Notes: generated by a model from the letters alone, not told the origin. A stretch of 64,000 bases of DNA from OLB6 sp964467455 (GCA_964467455.1 CAYXQJ010000003.1:135721-199720); one strand, 5' to 3'. Shown: positions 12,145-21,265, counted from the stretch's first letter. Numbers and translations are program-made.

Positions 12145-13072
12145 GATGACTCCTTGAAGTATTGTCAAGTGCTAAGCGTATGCGGGAAGCGATCTGTTGC
12201 GGCGTGAATCCTTCGATCTCGAGCACATCGTCAAGTCTTCCGGGACGAAACCACTTACCATCAAGGGCAAGGGGTAGCACCGGACAGACGACGCGATGTT
12301 TCACCATGAGCTCAGCGAGGATGCTGTAGAGTCCGCCGATCTTGAAGTGATCCTCCAGTGTGACCACAAGCGGACTGGAGAGAACGGCGTCGAGCAACAG
12401 CGAGACGTCGACAGGTGATAGTGTGCGAAGATTTACGACCTTGACGGCGTGACCACGCTGCTCCAGCTCGATCGCGGCTTGCACCGCTTGCCGAACGAGC
12501 ATTCCGTAGGTCAGAATGGTCACTTCGTTGACGCGATGTGTCTCGTGAACGACTTCGCCTTTACCGATGGTAAATGTTTGGTCGTGCTTGACCGCCGGGA
12601 CAAGGTTGTTGTAGCGAACATAGAACGGACGGCCACTTCGGATGATGTGCGGCATGCCGATGACGAGATCTTCCTCGTCGGCCGGACAGAACACCCCCAT
12701 GTTGGGGATCGTCCGCATTAGCGATACATCTTCGATCGCCTGATGTGTTGGCCCATTTCCGTCGGAGAGGAATCCCGGCACCATGCCGACCATGATCACG
12801 GGCAAGGATGGGATACCAACGTCGTCGCGAATGAACTCGAAGGCACGCATGGTGAGAAAGGCCGACAGTGCATGAGTAAGCACCACTCGCCCCCTCACTG
12901 CAAGTCCGGCAGCCATACCGATCATCGTTTGTTCGGCGATGCCGACGTCGATAAATCGATCGCCGAGTTGCGGCGGGATGTTCCGCATGTGACCACGATT
13001 CTCCGCGGTCATGATCACCACACGAGGATCATTGGTGACGGCGTCAAGGAGTACACGTTCGTATGGGATCAT
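12122..13072 (-). CDS. Transketolase, C-terminal (pyrimidine-binding) subunit
   Basis: The second half of a split transketolase, 316 aa. It carries the Pyr domain with the catalytic glutamate in DVGIAEQTMIGMAAGLA and a C-terminal transketolase domain. It pairs with the adjacent N-terminal subunit to transfer two-carbon ketol units using thiamine diphosphate. Split transketolases in polysaccharide loci usually make or extend an unusual ketose rather than serving the pentose phosphate pathway. The ATG lies 2 bp after the stop of the N-terminal subunit. Confidence 0.92.
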   Translation of the reverse strand: MIPYERVLLDAVTNDPRVVIMTAENRGHMRNIPPQLGDRFIDVGIAEQTMIGMAAGLAVRGRVVLTHALSAFLTMRAFEFIRDDVGIPSLPVIMVGMVPGFLSDGNGPTHQAIEDVSLMRTIPNMGVFCPADEEDLVIGMPHIIRSGRPFYVRYNNLVPAVKHDQTFTIGKGEVVHETHRVNEVTILTYGMLVRQAVQAAIELEQRGHAVKVVNLRTLSPVDVSLLLDAVLSSPLVVTLEDHFKIGGLYSILAELMVKHRVVCPVLPLALDGKWFRPGRLDDVLEIEGFTPQQIASRIRLALDNTSRSHHVPSVIG

Positions 13073-13074
13073 GA

Positions 13075-13926
13075 TCAGCGTACGTGAAGTGGATCAGACT
13101 GGAGCTGGGCGGTGGAGGTGCCGTGGAGTTCTTCGATCAGCGCATCGACCTCTGTCATGGTGAAGTTGCAGAACCATCGATCCGCCCGATCGGCGATACT
13201 CGGCACGCCTCGACCACGCTGCGTATCGGCGATCACCACGGTCGGACGTCCGGATGGATCAGGCCTCCAGGATGAGAATACGCGATGGAGGTCGTTGAAA
13301 TCGTGTCCATTCACGTGGGCGGTGTTCCAGCCAAAGGCGGCGAACTTGTCGGCGATGGGCTCGAGTGGAATGAGCTCTTCCGTGCGGATGTTGGCTTGGA
13401 AGTGGTTGCGATCGACCACAGCGATAAGGTTGTTGGCTCGCATCGCACTTGCCGTCAAACAGGTTTCCCAGACGCTGCCTTCATTGAGCTCACCATCACC
13501 CAAGATCACGACGACTCTCGTATCACGCTCATGCATACGGGCATCGATCGCCATTCCAAGTCCTACCGAAAGGAGATGACCCAATGATCCAGAGTGAAAC
13601 TCAACACCCGAGACATTGCGATTCGGATGCCAGTAGAGGTGGTCGGTCACGTCGAGATGATTGTCGAGTCGCGTGACGTTGAAGAAGCCGAGTTCGGCAA
13701 GGACTCCGTAGAGGGCCGGAACATCATGTCCTTTTGAAAGGAGCAAAAGGTCTCTCAACGGATGCTCCACGGTTTCGGGTGAGATCCTAAGGAACTCGGA
13801 GTAGAGGTAGACCAATAGGTCGGCGCAAGAGAGTGATGCTCCCGTAAAACACCCACCATTGGTGGACATCCGCAGGATGTGCTCGCGGACATTGAGCGCA
13901 AGTGCTCTGAGGGGTTCTACCTTCAT
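13075..13926 (-). CDS. Transketolase, N-terminal (ThDP-binding) subunit
   Basis: The first half of a split transketolase, about 283 aa. It binds thiamine diphosphate and Mg2+ through the motif starting GDGELNEGSVWE and ending near DRNHFQ. Other conserved stretches are LLLSKGHDVPALYGVLAELG and SLGHLLSVGLGMA. The chosen ATG (13926, MKVEPLRAL) overlaps the upstream cytidylyltransferase stop as ATGA; an in-frame ATG at 13947 is less favoured. The two transketolase genes are directly adjacent and must form one active site. Confidence 0.92.
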   Translation of the reverse strand: MKVEPLRALALNVREHILRMSTNGGCFTGASLSCADLLVYLYSEFLRISPETVEHPLRDLLLLSKGHDVPALYGVLAELGFFNVTRLDNHLDVTDHLYWHPNRNVSGVEFHSGSLGHLLSVGLGMAIDARMHERDTRVVVILGDGELNEGSVWETCLTASAMRANNLIAVVDRNHFQANIRTEELIPLEPIADKFAAFGWNTAHVNGHDFNDLHRVFSSWRPDPSGRPTVVIADTQRGRGVPSIADRADRWFCNFTMTEVDALIEELHGTSTAQLQSDPLHVR

Positions 13927-14690
13927 CGTGCGTTCGGGCGATACCATGTTTGGCCCACAAATCGTTGGTTGAGTGCTGAGATCTCCGGTCTATCGCGGAT
14001 CAACCGGAGGATGTCCTTCATCGTGAATCGTGGATCTTTCACGTACAATGCATCATACACTGCCTTGATGAACATGTAGTCTTCGGCGTAATCGATCGTC
14101 CACCGATGTGTTCTGCTGAGATCGAGATCACCCAGCATGGTCACGTTCATCCTCCGCTCCGGTGGCACGTTCTCCCAGATCCACGGCGTTGTGTGTTCGC
14201 GTTGATAGTGCTCGGTTGCGTGTACGGCGGCGGCGCGAAGCACATCGATCGACATCACCTCTACGTCATTGCCATCCGGGAAGGTGGGCGGATGAAGATT
14301 GCTAACAGCGTCAACATCGTGCAGATGGTCGAGATACGTCGAGATCACGCGATCGATGATCTCAGGGTCGATCAACGGGCAGTCGGACGGGATCTTTACG
14401 ACAACGTCGGCCTCAAAGGCCTCGGCACAGGCAAGATGTCTGTCCAGTAGATCGGTCGGATGACCGCGAAACACCGGATATCCATTCACATCACAAAGAG
14501 CAACAAGGGGATCATCTTCGGTGAGCGTTGTGGTGGCAACCACGACGATCGACGGAGTGAAGGCACGCTTAACACGTTCCATGAAACGCACCAGCAATGG
14601 CGCCCCGGCAAGTGGAAGCATGACCTTGCTTGGAAGTCGAGAACTCCCCGTGCGGGCCTGACAGATCACGACGATCCTCGGTTGGGTCAT
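13923..14690 (-). CDS. SpsF/NeuA-like cytidylyltransferase
   Basis: A nucleotidyltransferase of about 255 aa of the CMP-sugar/SpsF family. The N-terminal nucleotide-binding signature is CQARTGSSRLPSKVM, followed by KIPSDCPLIDPEII with its metal-binding Asp. It probably activates the NeuB product as a CMP-sugar. The ATG at 14690 overlaps the upstream gene's TGA as ATGA, and the protein then begins exactly at the catalytic signature. An in-frame start at 14789 would add an unrelated Arg-rich stretch. Confidence 0.88.
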   Translation of the reverse strand: MTQPRIVVICQARTGSSRLPSKVMLPLAGAPLLVRFMERVKRAFTPSIVVVATTTLTEDDPLVALCDVNGYPVFRGHPTDLLDRHLACAEAFEADVVVKIPSDCPLIDPEIIDRVISTYLDHLHDVDAVSNLHPPTFPDGNDVEVMSIDVLRAAAVHATEHYQREHTTPWIWENVPPERRMNVTMLGDLDLSRTHRWTIDYAEDYMFIKAVYDALYVKDPRFTMKDILRLIRDRPEISALNQRFVGQTWYRPNAR

Positions 14691-15679
14691 GCAGTCTTCC
14701 TCCATGACCATACGGGGACTCGATAGAGCACATCTTCTGCCACTTCTGCGATGCGAATCGCCGATGTCCCGTTGTTTTGGATCGGACACATCCGCTGGAG
14801 ATGTTCGATCGGGAAGTCACTATAAACCTCCTTACCCAGGGCGATCCCTACGTACACACAACTCGAAAAGCGCGTGATCAGCGTTGAACAGTGTGCGATC
14901 ATCGGGTCGATGCTTCGGCTGTGATAGACCAAAGCTTCCGGTGCCCACAGGTTGATCTCTGACACTGCACGGTCGATCACCTCATTGGGATGGAGCTTGA
15001 AGATCAACTGTCGGCCGTTAGCGATCTCGCGGGCTCTCTGAATGAACTTGCGTCGGTTTTCGAACTTGAAGGTCTCACGTGAATCCGAGGTTGCCACGAG
15101 CACATAGTCTTTGTGCTCGAACGGCAGATCACGATACTTGGCGCAATTGTCAAAGTTGGGAATACCGGTCACGACGATCTTCTCCGGTCGCACTCCCTTT
15201 CGAACGAAGTGGTCGCGATATCCCTCGGAGGCCACGCACATACTCACGTAGGAATCAGAGAGACCAAAGGTTGACGTGGATGCAAAGTACCGTGGGAGTT
15301 TGAGGTACTTGACGAGGTAGTAGGCCAAGTTTTCCGGGTCCGTCATGCCCTCTTGGACTAATACGATGCGCTTGTGTCGGATATTCTTCGGAACGACGAG
15401 ATCAGCACACGTGATCACCAGATCATAGTCGTGTCGCTCGCCCCGCAGATCGATGTTCAGTCCTTCCGATTCCAGGAGATCGACGGCGCGCTGTTGATGC
15501 CGCTTGCCGGCTACGGTCCATTCCAACAGACCGTTCCGTTCCATCACATAGAGCAAACCGTCAGTATAATGCGGCGTGAACCACAAGTCATGATGCTGGA
15601 GATGCCGAGCGATCTGCACCATCATCGTGGTCTGATTCATGGAGCCGCAGATCAAGAGGATCTTCTTCGCATTGTGCAT
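14687..15679 (-). CDS. GT-B-fold protein, glycosyltransferase or 2-epimerase-like
   Basis: A soluble protein of 330 aa that I recognise only by fold. The N-terminus (KKILLICGSMNQTTMMVQIARHL) and the C-terminal half (KIVVTGIPNFDN, LIFKLHPNE, STLITRFSSCVYVGIALGK) resemble CDP-glycerol glycerophosphotransferases, UDP-GlcNAc 2-epimerases and capsule GT-B enzymes. It is the first gene of the sugar operon. It could release a hexosamine from UDP-GlcNAc (NeuC/PseG-like) or transfer the final sugar; the sequence does not decide. 94 bp of non-coding DNA lie upstream, with no clear TAnnTTTG box. Confidence 0.6.
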   Translation of the reverse strand: MHNAKKILLICGSMNQTTMMVQIARHLQHHDLWFTPHYTDGLLYVMERNGLLEWTVAGKRHQQRAVDLLESEGLNIDLRGERHDYDLVITCADLVVPKNIRHKRIVLVQEGMTDPENLAYYLVKYLKLPRYFASTSTFGLSDSYVSMCVASEGYRDHFVRKGVRPEKIVVTGIPNFDNCAKYRDLPFEHKDYVLVATSDSRETFKFENRRKFIQRAREIANGRQLIFKLHPNEVIDRAVSEINLWAPEALVYHSRSIDPMIAHCSTLITRFSSCVYVGIALGKEVYSDFPIEHLQRMCPIQNNGTSAIRIAEVAEDVLYRVPVWSWRKTA

Positions 15680-15773
15680 ATGCGAAGTTCCGACGTGGAT
15701 TTAACGCCGGAATAATGCCACGGTTAAGTGCTTGTGATGGGGAAAACGTTTGTGTTACCGCGACGCAACACAA

Positions 15774-16856
15774 CTATTTCTGGGGCGGCAAGAACCGCGG
15801 ATCCGTCAGCACGGAGCTGTCGGTCAGGGCCTTCATGAACGCAACGACAGCGTTCGACTCTTCTTTGCTCAGGTTGAGCTTGCGCACACGCTTATCCTTG
15901 TTGGAAAAGGTCGTGCCCCCTTCATTGTAATGGTCCATGACCTGCTCAAGGGTCATCAGCTCGCCACGTTCGGAATCACCGCTGGCCATATAGGGCGGCG
16001 TCAGTGCTACGTTGCGTAGCGTCGGTGTTTTGAACAGACCTTCATCCTTCACATCACGTGTGACCTCGTATCGACCACGGTCGAAGTAGTGATGAAAGAG
16101 GCCGATGTTGTGATACTGGTCATCGGTAAAGTCCGGTCCGCCGTGACATGACGCACACATCGTCCGATCGCTGAAGAACAACTGCATGCCCCATCGTTCT
16201 TGGGCCGATAGCACTGTGGTATCGCCGTTGACGAACTTGTCGTACCGACTGTTCGCAGAGACCAGCGTGCGCTCAAACGTCGCGATCGCCTGCATGGCCC
16301 GCGTCATATTCACCAACGTGTCGCCGAATGCACGCTGCCACATCGTACGGTACTCGTTACTGCGAAGCAGGTTCGCCACCATCAATGTGTCTGCCGCCAT
16401 CTCCGTCGGATTCATAAAAGCCGCCATGGCCTGTTCTTCCAGCGAACCGGCTCGGCCATCCCAAAACATCTCTTTGCGATAACCTGCGTTGACGATCATC
16501 GGCGCATTGCGCTGTCCCTGCTGTCCGTCGATCCCCGTACTGATCTGGAAGGGGGCGTCACTGAACGCCGCTTCCGGACGGTGACACGTGGCGCAGGCAA
16601 TGGTGCCGTCGCGCGAGAGTCGCTTCTCGTAGAACAGATGTCGTCCCAACTCCGCCTTGTCGGGCGTGATGGGATTCTCCGGTGGGAAGGGCACGGCCGG
16701 CAGGTGGGCCGGCACGACCGGGAAGCTCTGCTCAGGAAGAACTTCATCCGGTACACAACTGACACTCATCATCCCAACGAACAACGTCAGGACGATGGAC
16801 GTTGGACGAAGGACGCTTGACGTTGGACGCCGGACGTTGGACGACGGACGCTTCAT
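15774..16856 (-). CDS. Dihaem cytochrome c peroxidase (MauG/CcpA family) lipoprotein
   Basis: A periplasmic peroxidase-family protein of 360 aa that reduces H2O2 with electrons from small cytochromes. Two haem c sites are visible: CATCH at residues 88-92 and CASCH near residue 235. A lipobox-like SVSC with Cys 34 suggests a lipoprotein. The n-region of the signal peptide is encoded by nine GACGNNN 7-bp repeats directly after the start codon, so slippage would shift the frame. The ATG overlaps the thyX stop as ATGA, so both genes share a transcript. Confidence 0.92.
   Translation of the reverse strand: MKRPSSNVRRPTSSVLRPTSIVLTLFVGMMSVSCVPDEVLPEQSFPVVPAHLPAVPFPPENPITPDKAELGRHLFYEKRLSRDGTIACATCHRPEAAFSDAPFQISTGIDGQQGQRNAPMIVNAGYRKEMFWDGRAGSLEEQAMAAFMNPTEMAADTLMVANLLRSNEYRTMWQRAFGDTLVNMTRAMQAIATFERTLVSANSRYDKFVNGDTTVLSAQERWGMQLFFSDRTMCASCHGGPDFTDDQYHNIGLFHHYFDRGRYEVTRDVKDEGLFKTPTLRNVALTPPYMASGDSERGELMTLEQVMDHYNEGGTTFSNKDKRVRKLNLSKEESNAVVAFMKALTDSSVLTDPRFLPPQK
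16791..16853 (-). repeat. Nine 7-bp GACGNNN tandem repeats in signal-peptide codons
   Basis: On the + strand nine consecutive 7-mers begin GACG (GACGATG, GACGTTG, GACGAAG, GACGCTT and so on) and run up to the start codon of the peroxidase gene. Three units make 21 bp, giving the repeating peptide pattern RPSSNV/RPTSSVL/RPTSIVL. A one-unit change would shift the reading frame. Confidence 0.85.
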
Positions 16857-17695
16857 GCTAGACGCGACAGCTTCTCCAAAAACTCACGTGCCTCTCGCCC
16901 CTTAAGTCCGTACTGTTCCAATTCTGAGGGATCGGTGGGCACATTCGTGAGCATCGACATGATGGCGCGTAATTCGTTACGCGAGAACTTCTCGGAATTC
17001 AGGATATAGTCTTCGAAGGCTTCGTAGGCCACAGGGACGGCGGCTTTGACGATCTCGGCGATGGCTTCACCGTATACGCGGATCTCGTACTGAGCGTGGG
17101 CGTCGATTCGTAGGCGCAAGAAGTGGAAGAGGTTGTGCAGATCGATCTTCCAATACCATTCCGTGTAGTTCGAAACGGGCAGGTTGATGCGGGCGATCTC
17201 GCGCGCCAGGTCGGTACCGAGCAACTGCTGATACTCATCAAAGAGATGATCTTGCGTACTCTGCATCATCGTTCTGATGCGCTCCGCTTCTTCGGGTGCG
17301 AATGCTTCGTCGGCGCGACCTTGTTTGTTCATCGCACTCTGCGCGCGGATCTGATCCGGTGCGGGCACGTAGAACTCGTCCTTCATCTCCGAGTACCGAC
17401 CGCTGTATTCGTTCACATTGGCCGTACGGTGTCGGATCCACTGCCGGGCAACGAAGATCGGCAGCTTGACGTGGAACTTGAATTCCACCATCTCGAACGG
17501 CGTCGTGTGCTGGTGGCGGAGCAAGTATCTGATCAGCCCCCTATCCTCATGCACTTTTTTGGTGCCGGAGCCATAGGAGACACGTGCGGCTTGGACGATG
17601 GAGTCGTCATCACCCATCACGTCGATCAATCGGACAAATCCTTTATCGAGGCATCGGAACTCGCGTCCGATCAGGTCTTTGGCAGCGTCGGTCAT
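16853..17695 (-). CDS. thyX: Flavin-dependent thymidylate synthase ThyX
   Basis: ThyX makes dTMP from dUMP using methylene-tetrahydrofolate and reduced FAD. The 280-aa protein carries the ThyX signature RHRTANVNEYS, matching RHRx7S at residues 88-98, and LLRHQHTTPFE upstream. The ATG at 17695 is chosen over an upstream TTG (17740) because a TAnnTTTG element ends 4 nt before this ATG, implying a leaderless mRNA. It is followed, with ATGA overlap, by the peroxidase gene. Confidence 0.96.
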   Translation of the reverse strand: MTDAAKDLIGREFRCLDKGFVRLIDVMGDDDSIVQAARVSYGSGTKKVHEDRGLIRYLLRHQHTTPFEMVEFKFHVKLPIFVARQWIRHRTANVNEYSGRYSEMKDEFYVPAPDQIRAQSAMNKQGRADEAFAPEEAERIRTMMQSTQDHLFDEYQQLLGTDLAREIARINLPVSNYTEWYWKIDLHNLFHFLRLRIDAHAQYEIRVYGEAIAEIVKAAVPVAYEAFEDYILNSEKFSRNELRAIMSMLTNVPTDPSELEQYGLKGREAREFLEKLSRLA

Positions 17696-17699
17696 GAGG

Positions 17700-17707
17700 C
17701 AAAGATA
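17700..17707 (-). promoter_or_regulatory. TATCTTTG -7 element, leaderless thyX start
   Basis: On the minus strand TATCTTTG is followed by CCTC and then the thyX ATG. A transcription start about 4 nt past this element would fall on the A of the ATG. No convincing -33 TTTG/TTG is seen. Confidence 0.5.
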
Positions 17708-17775
17708 CGGTTGCGCCGGATTGTTGCTTTTTCGTGTCAATTGTCGACTTTTGACCTAACATCGGGAGGAAATCT

Positions 17776-20043
17776 ATGCGCATCTTTCTTGTCGCCGTTG
17801 GCATGGCTGTGTTGTCCACCGTCCTCGCTGCCAAAGACCCGTCGACGAAGTACGAGCGGCTGATGGAGCAGATCAAGACCGTCACCGTGGACAGTTCGAC
17901 GATCCGCGATGTGGCCGGCATCGTCATTGAGCGTGGACCTCTCATGATCGTCTTTGAGGAAGGCACGCTGGGCTACCTCAAACCCGTCGCAGGCCGGCGT
18001 GTCGGCGTGGTCTTCAAAGGCAGGGCGCTGATCTCCTTCCATCCGAATCTGATCACCGAGCGCACGAATATGCGTCGGTTCTACCCGAGCGAAGACTTCC
18101 TTGAAGAGGCCACCGACGTGGTGCTCGCAACCACGGATGCCGACGTCCATGCCCAGATCCAAGAGCAGCCGGTTGGTGGGAAAGCGGACGGACTTGAAGA
18201 GCTGGCCAATAAGGAGTGGACCAAACTTGTGCTTCAAGCCGAGGAACGGGAATTCGACGATGCCTTGGCACGCACCCTTCTGAACAATTACGATCGGCCG
18301 GTGCTGATGTGTACGTTCAAGCGGAGTGATAGTCTCTCGGGATTCACGATGATGAATCCGTACGATGTTGAACCATATCGACTGTTTCTCGAGCGCTCTC
18401 CACACGACCTGGCACGCCCGACACTGGTGACGCAGTGTCCGGAGAATACCGGCTTGGTCGAGATCACCGACGCCGGCATCGATGCCGGAGATCTTGTTGC
18501 GACATCGCAGCACACGCTGACGATCGACATCGATCGGTCGATGGACATCAGTGGCAAAGACCGCGTCGACATGACCGTACTTGCCGATTCACTGAGCGTG
18601 GTCGACATCGGCCTCTATCCAACGTTGAAGATCGACTCCATCCGCATGCCGGGTGTGGGCGCGTTGACGTTCTTCCGGTCAAAAGACGGTTTCACCTCGT
18701 GGGTGGAGCTCCCAAACACACTAAAGAAGGACGAGAAGTTCTCACTCGAGTTCTTCTATCACGGAGACGTGATCGATCGATTCCGTGACTATACCGTCCT
18801 CGTGACTTCGATCCTGTGGTATCCTGCACATTCCTACGGCCACAAGGCCTACTACGATATCACCTTCACCTATCCCGAAAGTGCGACGCTACAGTCGGTG
18901 GGTTCGCGAAGCACCATGTCGACGTCAGACGGACGCACGACGGCGCGATGGGTCACCGGCGCACCGATCCGCAACGCATCGTTCCACGTCGGATTCTTTC
19001 GCCGAGAAAATATCGAGGTCGAGAAGGGCATCCCCTCCACAGCCGTCTTGTATCAAACGGCTGAACAGGTCGAAACGGTCGCGCTCGACATGAAACAGTC
19101 GCTAGAGTTCTTCACGAAGCTTTACGGCCCACTCACGATCGACTCACTCATCGGCACGGAGCTTCCCGGATCACACGGCGAAGCGTTTCCGGGCTTGCTG
19201 CATTTGTCATGGTATGCTTTTGTTGTCACCGGCAATGCCGAGACCGACAAGTTCTTTGGCGAGCAGTTCACCTCACACGAAGTCGCCCATCAATGGTGGG
19301 GTATCGGCGTCGACTTCGCCACCTATCGCGACCAATGGCTCAGCGAAGGCTTTGCGATGTATTCCTGTCTTCTCTACTCGCAACTCGCAGCTGCCGACAA
19401 TGAGAAGTTCTTCAAGCTCTTGGAGGAGTATCGAACAGAGATCACCAGCTTTGGAAAGAAGACCATCGGCAAAGACCTCGCGCCACCGGCCATCGCCCTC
19501 GGTCGCCGCGTCAACGACGGCGCCCCACGCGGTGGTGCCTACAACACCTTTGTCTACTACAAGGGGGCGTGGGTTCTCCACATGCTTCGCAACATGATGT
19601 TGGACCTCAACACGATGAAAGAGGACGCATTCATGACGGTGATGCGCGAGTTCTACATGCGTCACCGTGGCAAGCGCGCATCAACACAAGACTTTCAGAA
19701 AACGATCGAAGACGTCACCGGCGTGAACCTCCAGTGGTTCTTTGATCAGTGGGTCTATGGCAACCAGATCCCCACCTACACCTATGCGTACAAGAGCGAG
19801 AAGCAGGCCGACGGCACGTACAAGAACACGATTCGCATCAAGCAGACCGGCGTTCCCGAAACGTTCAGAATGTACATCCCTATCAAGGTCATTCTCGACA
19901 ATGGTAACTCAGCTCGATTCCGTATCGTGATGACGGGTGCAGAAGCCGTCATGGACTTGCCAACAACAACCTCCGAGATCGATGACATACTATTCAACGA
20001 CCTGGCGTCGGTGTTGTGTGAACACTCGGAAGAGTCCTATTAG
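17776..20043 (+). CDS. M1-family zinc metallopeptidase, exported
   Basis: A gluzincin of 755 aa related to aminopeptidase N. A signal peptide (MRIFLVAVGMAVLSTVLAA) sends it to the periplasm or outside. Zinc ligands are H501 and H505 in HEVAHQWW and E524 in SEGF, with the canonical 18-residue spacing. The GAMEN-like substrate motif is replaced by GSHGEAFPG. About 430 residues of beta-rich sequence precede the catalytic domain. No T9SS C-terminal domain is visible. A good Shine-Dalgarno stretch (GGGAGGAAATCTATG) marks the start. Divergent from thyX. Confidence 0.92.
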   Translation: MRIFLVAVGMAVLSTVLAAKDPSTKYERLMEQIKTVTVDSSTIRDVAGIVIERGPLMIVFEEGTLGYLKPVAGRRVGVVFKGRALISFHPNLITERTNMRRFYPSEDFLEEATDVVLATTDADVHAQIQEQPVGGKADGLEELANKEWTKLVLQAEEREFDDALARTLLNNYDRPVLMCTFKRSDSLSGFTMMNPYDVEPYRLFLERSPHDLARPTLVTQCPENTGLVEITDAGIDAGDLVATSQHTLTIDIDRSMDISGKDRVDMTVLADSLSVVDIGLYPTLKIDSIRMPGVGALTFFRSKDGFTSWVELPNTLKKDEKFSLEFFYHGDVIDRFRDYTVLVTSILWYPAHSYGHKAYYDITFTYPESATLQSVGSRSTMSTSDGRTTARWVTGAPIRNASFHVGFFRRENIEVEKGIPSTAVLYQTAEQVETVALDMKQSLEFFTKLYGPLTIDSLIGTELPGSHGEAFPGLLHLSWYAFVVTGNAETDKFFGEQFTSHEVAHQWWGIGVDFATYRDQWLSEGFAMYSCLLYSQLAAADNEKFFKLLEEYRTEITSFGKKTIGKDLAPPAIALGRRVNDGAPRGGAYNTFVYYKGAWVLHMLRNMMLDLNTMKEDAFMTVMREFYMRHRGKRASTQDFQKTIEDVTGVNLQWFFDQWVYGNQIPTYTYAYKSEKQADGTYKNTIRIKQTGVPETFRMYIPIKVILDNGNSARFRIVMTGAEAVMDLPTTTSEIDDILFNDLASVLCEHSEESY

Positions 20044-20060
20044 GGACCACCAACCACCAA

Positions 20061-20738
20061 CTACGAACCACTCGACGGTAAGAACGGCACTAAGCTGCTG
20101 GCGAAGCTTCGCACGTTGCGGGTCTGCATGTAGATGGTACCAGGACCGGTGAACAGGCACACGAGGCCTTCGCCGGACGCGAATGACGAGAAGAGTCCGC
20201 GCGCTGCGGTCTTCACCGTGTACTGCATACCGTCGGTGAACGCCACCATGTGTCCGGAGTCTACTACGTACGGCTCGCCGGGCCCGAGGGTCTTGGTGTA
20301 GATCGAGCCGAAGCTGGTGAGGAAGACCGGGCCGTGTCCACTGATCTTGGAGAGGAAGAGTCCTTCCCCGGAGACCAATGCTTTCAGTGACCCTTGAGCG
20401 CTCAGTGTCAGATCCGGACTACCTGCCAGGTACGCACCGGACTGTGTGTAGATCGTGTTGCCGTTGAGGTCCAATCGGAGAATATCGCCAGGTGCCGACG
20501 GTGCAAGGATCAGTTCACCCGGACCGTGGACAGCTTCGAAGATCGAGGCGAAGATGGATTCGCCCCCTACCGCAGCTTTCAACGTACCAAAGAGCCCCTT
20601 TCCGGCCGCTTGTGTGTTGAGTTCGATCGATGCACTCATCGAGAGCATGGCGCCGGGTTCGGCACGGAATCGTTCGCCGCGTTCCATGTCTACCCGCAGT
20701 GACGAATAGACGGGGCTGTGTTCGATGGAAAATTTCAT
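20061..20738 (-). CDS. TIGR00266/AIM24 family protein
   Basis: A 225-aa protein of the AIM24-like beta-sandwich family, whose bacterial role is not well defined. Typical features are the repeated beta-hairpin glycine patterns (GEGLFLSKISGHGPVFLTSFGSIY) and the start MKFSIEHSPVYSSLRVDM. The ATG overlaps the upstream DUF4920 stop as ATGA, so the two genes are co-expressed. Confidence 0.88.
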   Translation of the reverse strand: MKFSIEHSPVYSSLRVDMERGERFRAEPGAMLSMSASIELNTQAAGKGLFGTLKAAVGGESIFASIFEAVHGPGELILAPSAPGDILRLDLNGNTIYTQSGAYLAGSPDLTLSAQGSLKALVSGEGLFLSKISGHGPVFLTSFGSIYTKTLGPGEPYVVDSGHMVAFTDGMQYTVKTAARGLFSSFASGEGLVCLFTGPGTIYMQTRNVRSFASSLVPFLPSSGS

Positions 20739-21208
20739 TTTTTCTTGTTCTCCACGCCGGTGGCTTCGAAGGCCAGTTCGCGCTTATCACCCTTGATGGC
20801 ATCGATCTCGGCTTGTGGCGCGCCGGCATCTTCGAGATAATGTTTGCGGTCCTTTTCTGAGGTGACCTCTTCGGTCAGCACACCTTGGATCACCACGGTA
20901 CGTCCTTTGAGTGCTGACGGCACAAAGAAGCCATAGTCTTTGAACGTGACGCGAACTTCCGTTGCTCCATCTTTCAAGATCATCCAGCATCCGGCAGCGG
21001 AACACACGTCGACTACCTTGGCCGTTACTTGACACGTCTTCCCATACTGCTTGTTCTTCACCACGTCCGACAGCGGGACCGGAGCATAGTCATCGGAAAG
21101 TGGTGCACCATACGTACCGGACTTCGACTCTTTCACCTTATTGGTCTTTTGCGCGACCGATATGGATGTTGCAAAGACGAAGGCGAGCAGAACAACAACG
21201 AACTTCAT
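20735..21208 (-). CDS. DUF4920 family exported protein
   Basis: An exported protein of about 157 aa. The signal peptide MKFVVVLLAFVFATSISVAQ is followed by a small OB-like domain with CSAAGCWMILKDG and the Lys-rich C-terminus common in DUF4920 proteins. Function unknown; the paired cysteines could bind metal or form a disulphide. The ATG at 21208 is chosen because the signal peptide begins there; in-frame sequence further upstream runs into the divergent dtd gene. Confidence 0.82.
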   Translation of the reverse strand: MKFVVVLLAFVFATSISVAQKTNKVKESKSGTYGAPLSDDYAPVPLSDVVKNKQYGKTCQVTAKVVDVCSAAGCWMILKDGATEVRVTFKDYGFFVPSALKGRTVVIQGVLTEEVTSEKDRKHYLEDAGAPQAEIDAIKGDKRELAFEATGVENKKK

Positions 21209-21265
21209 CCTAGATACTCGAAATAGTGACTGATCTGAATTCGAAAGTACTGATTTTAGCGACAG

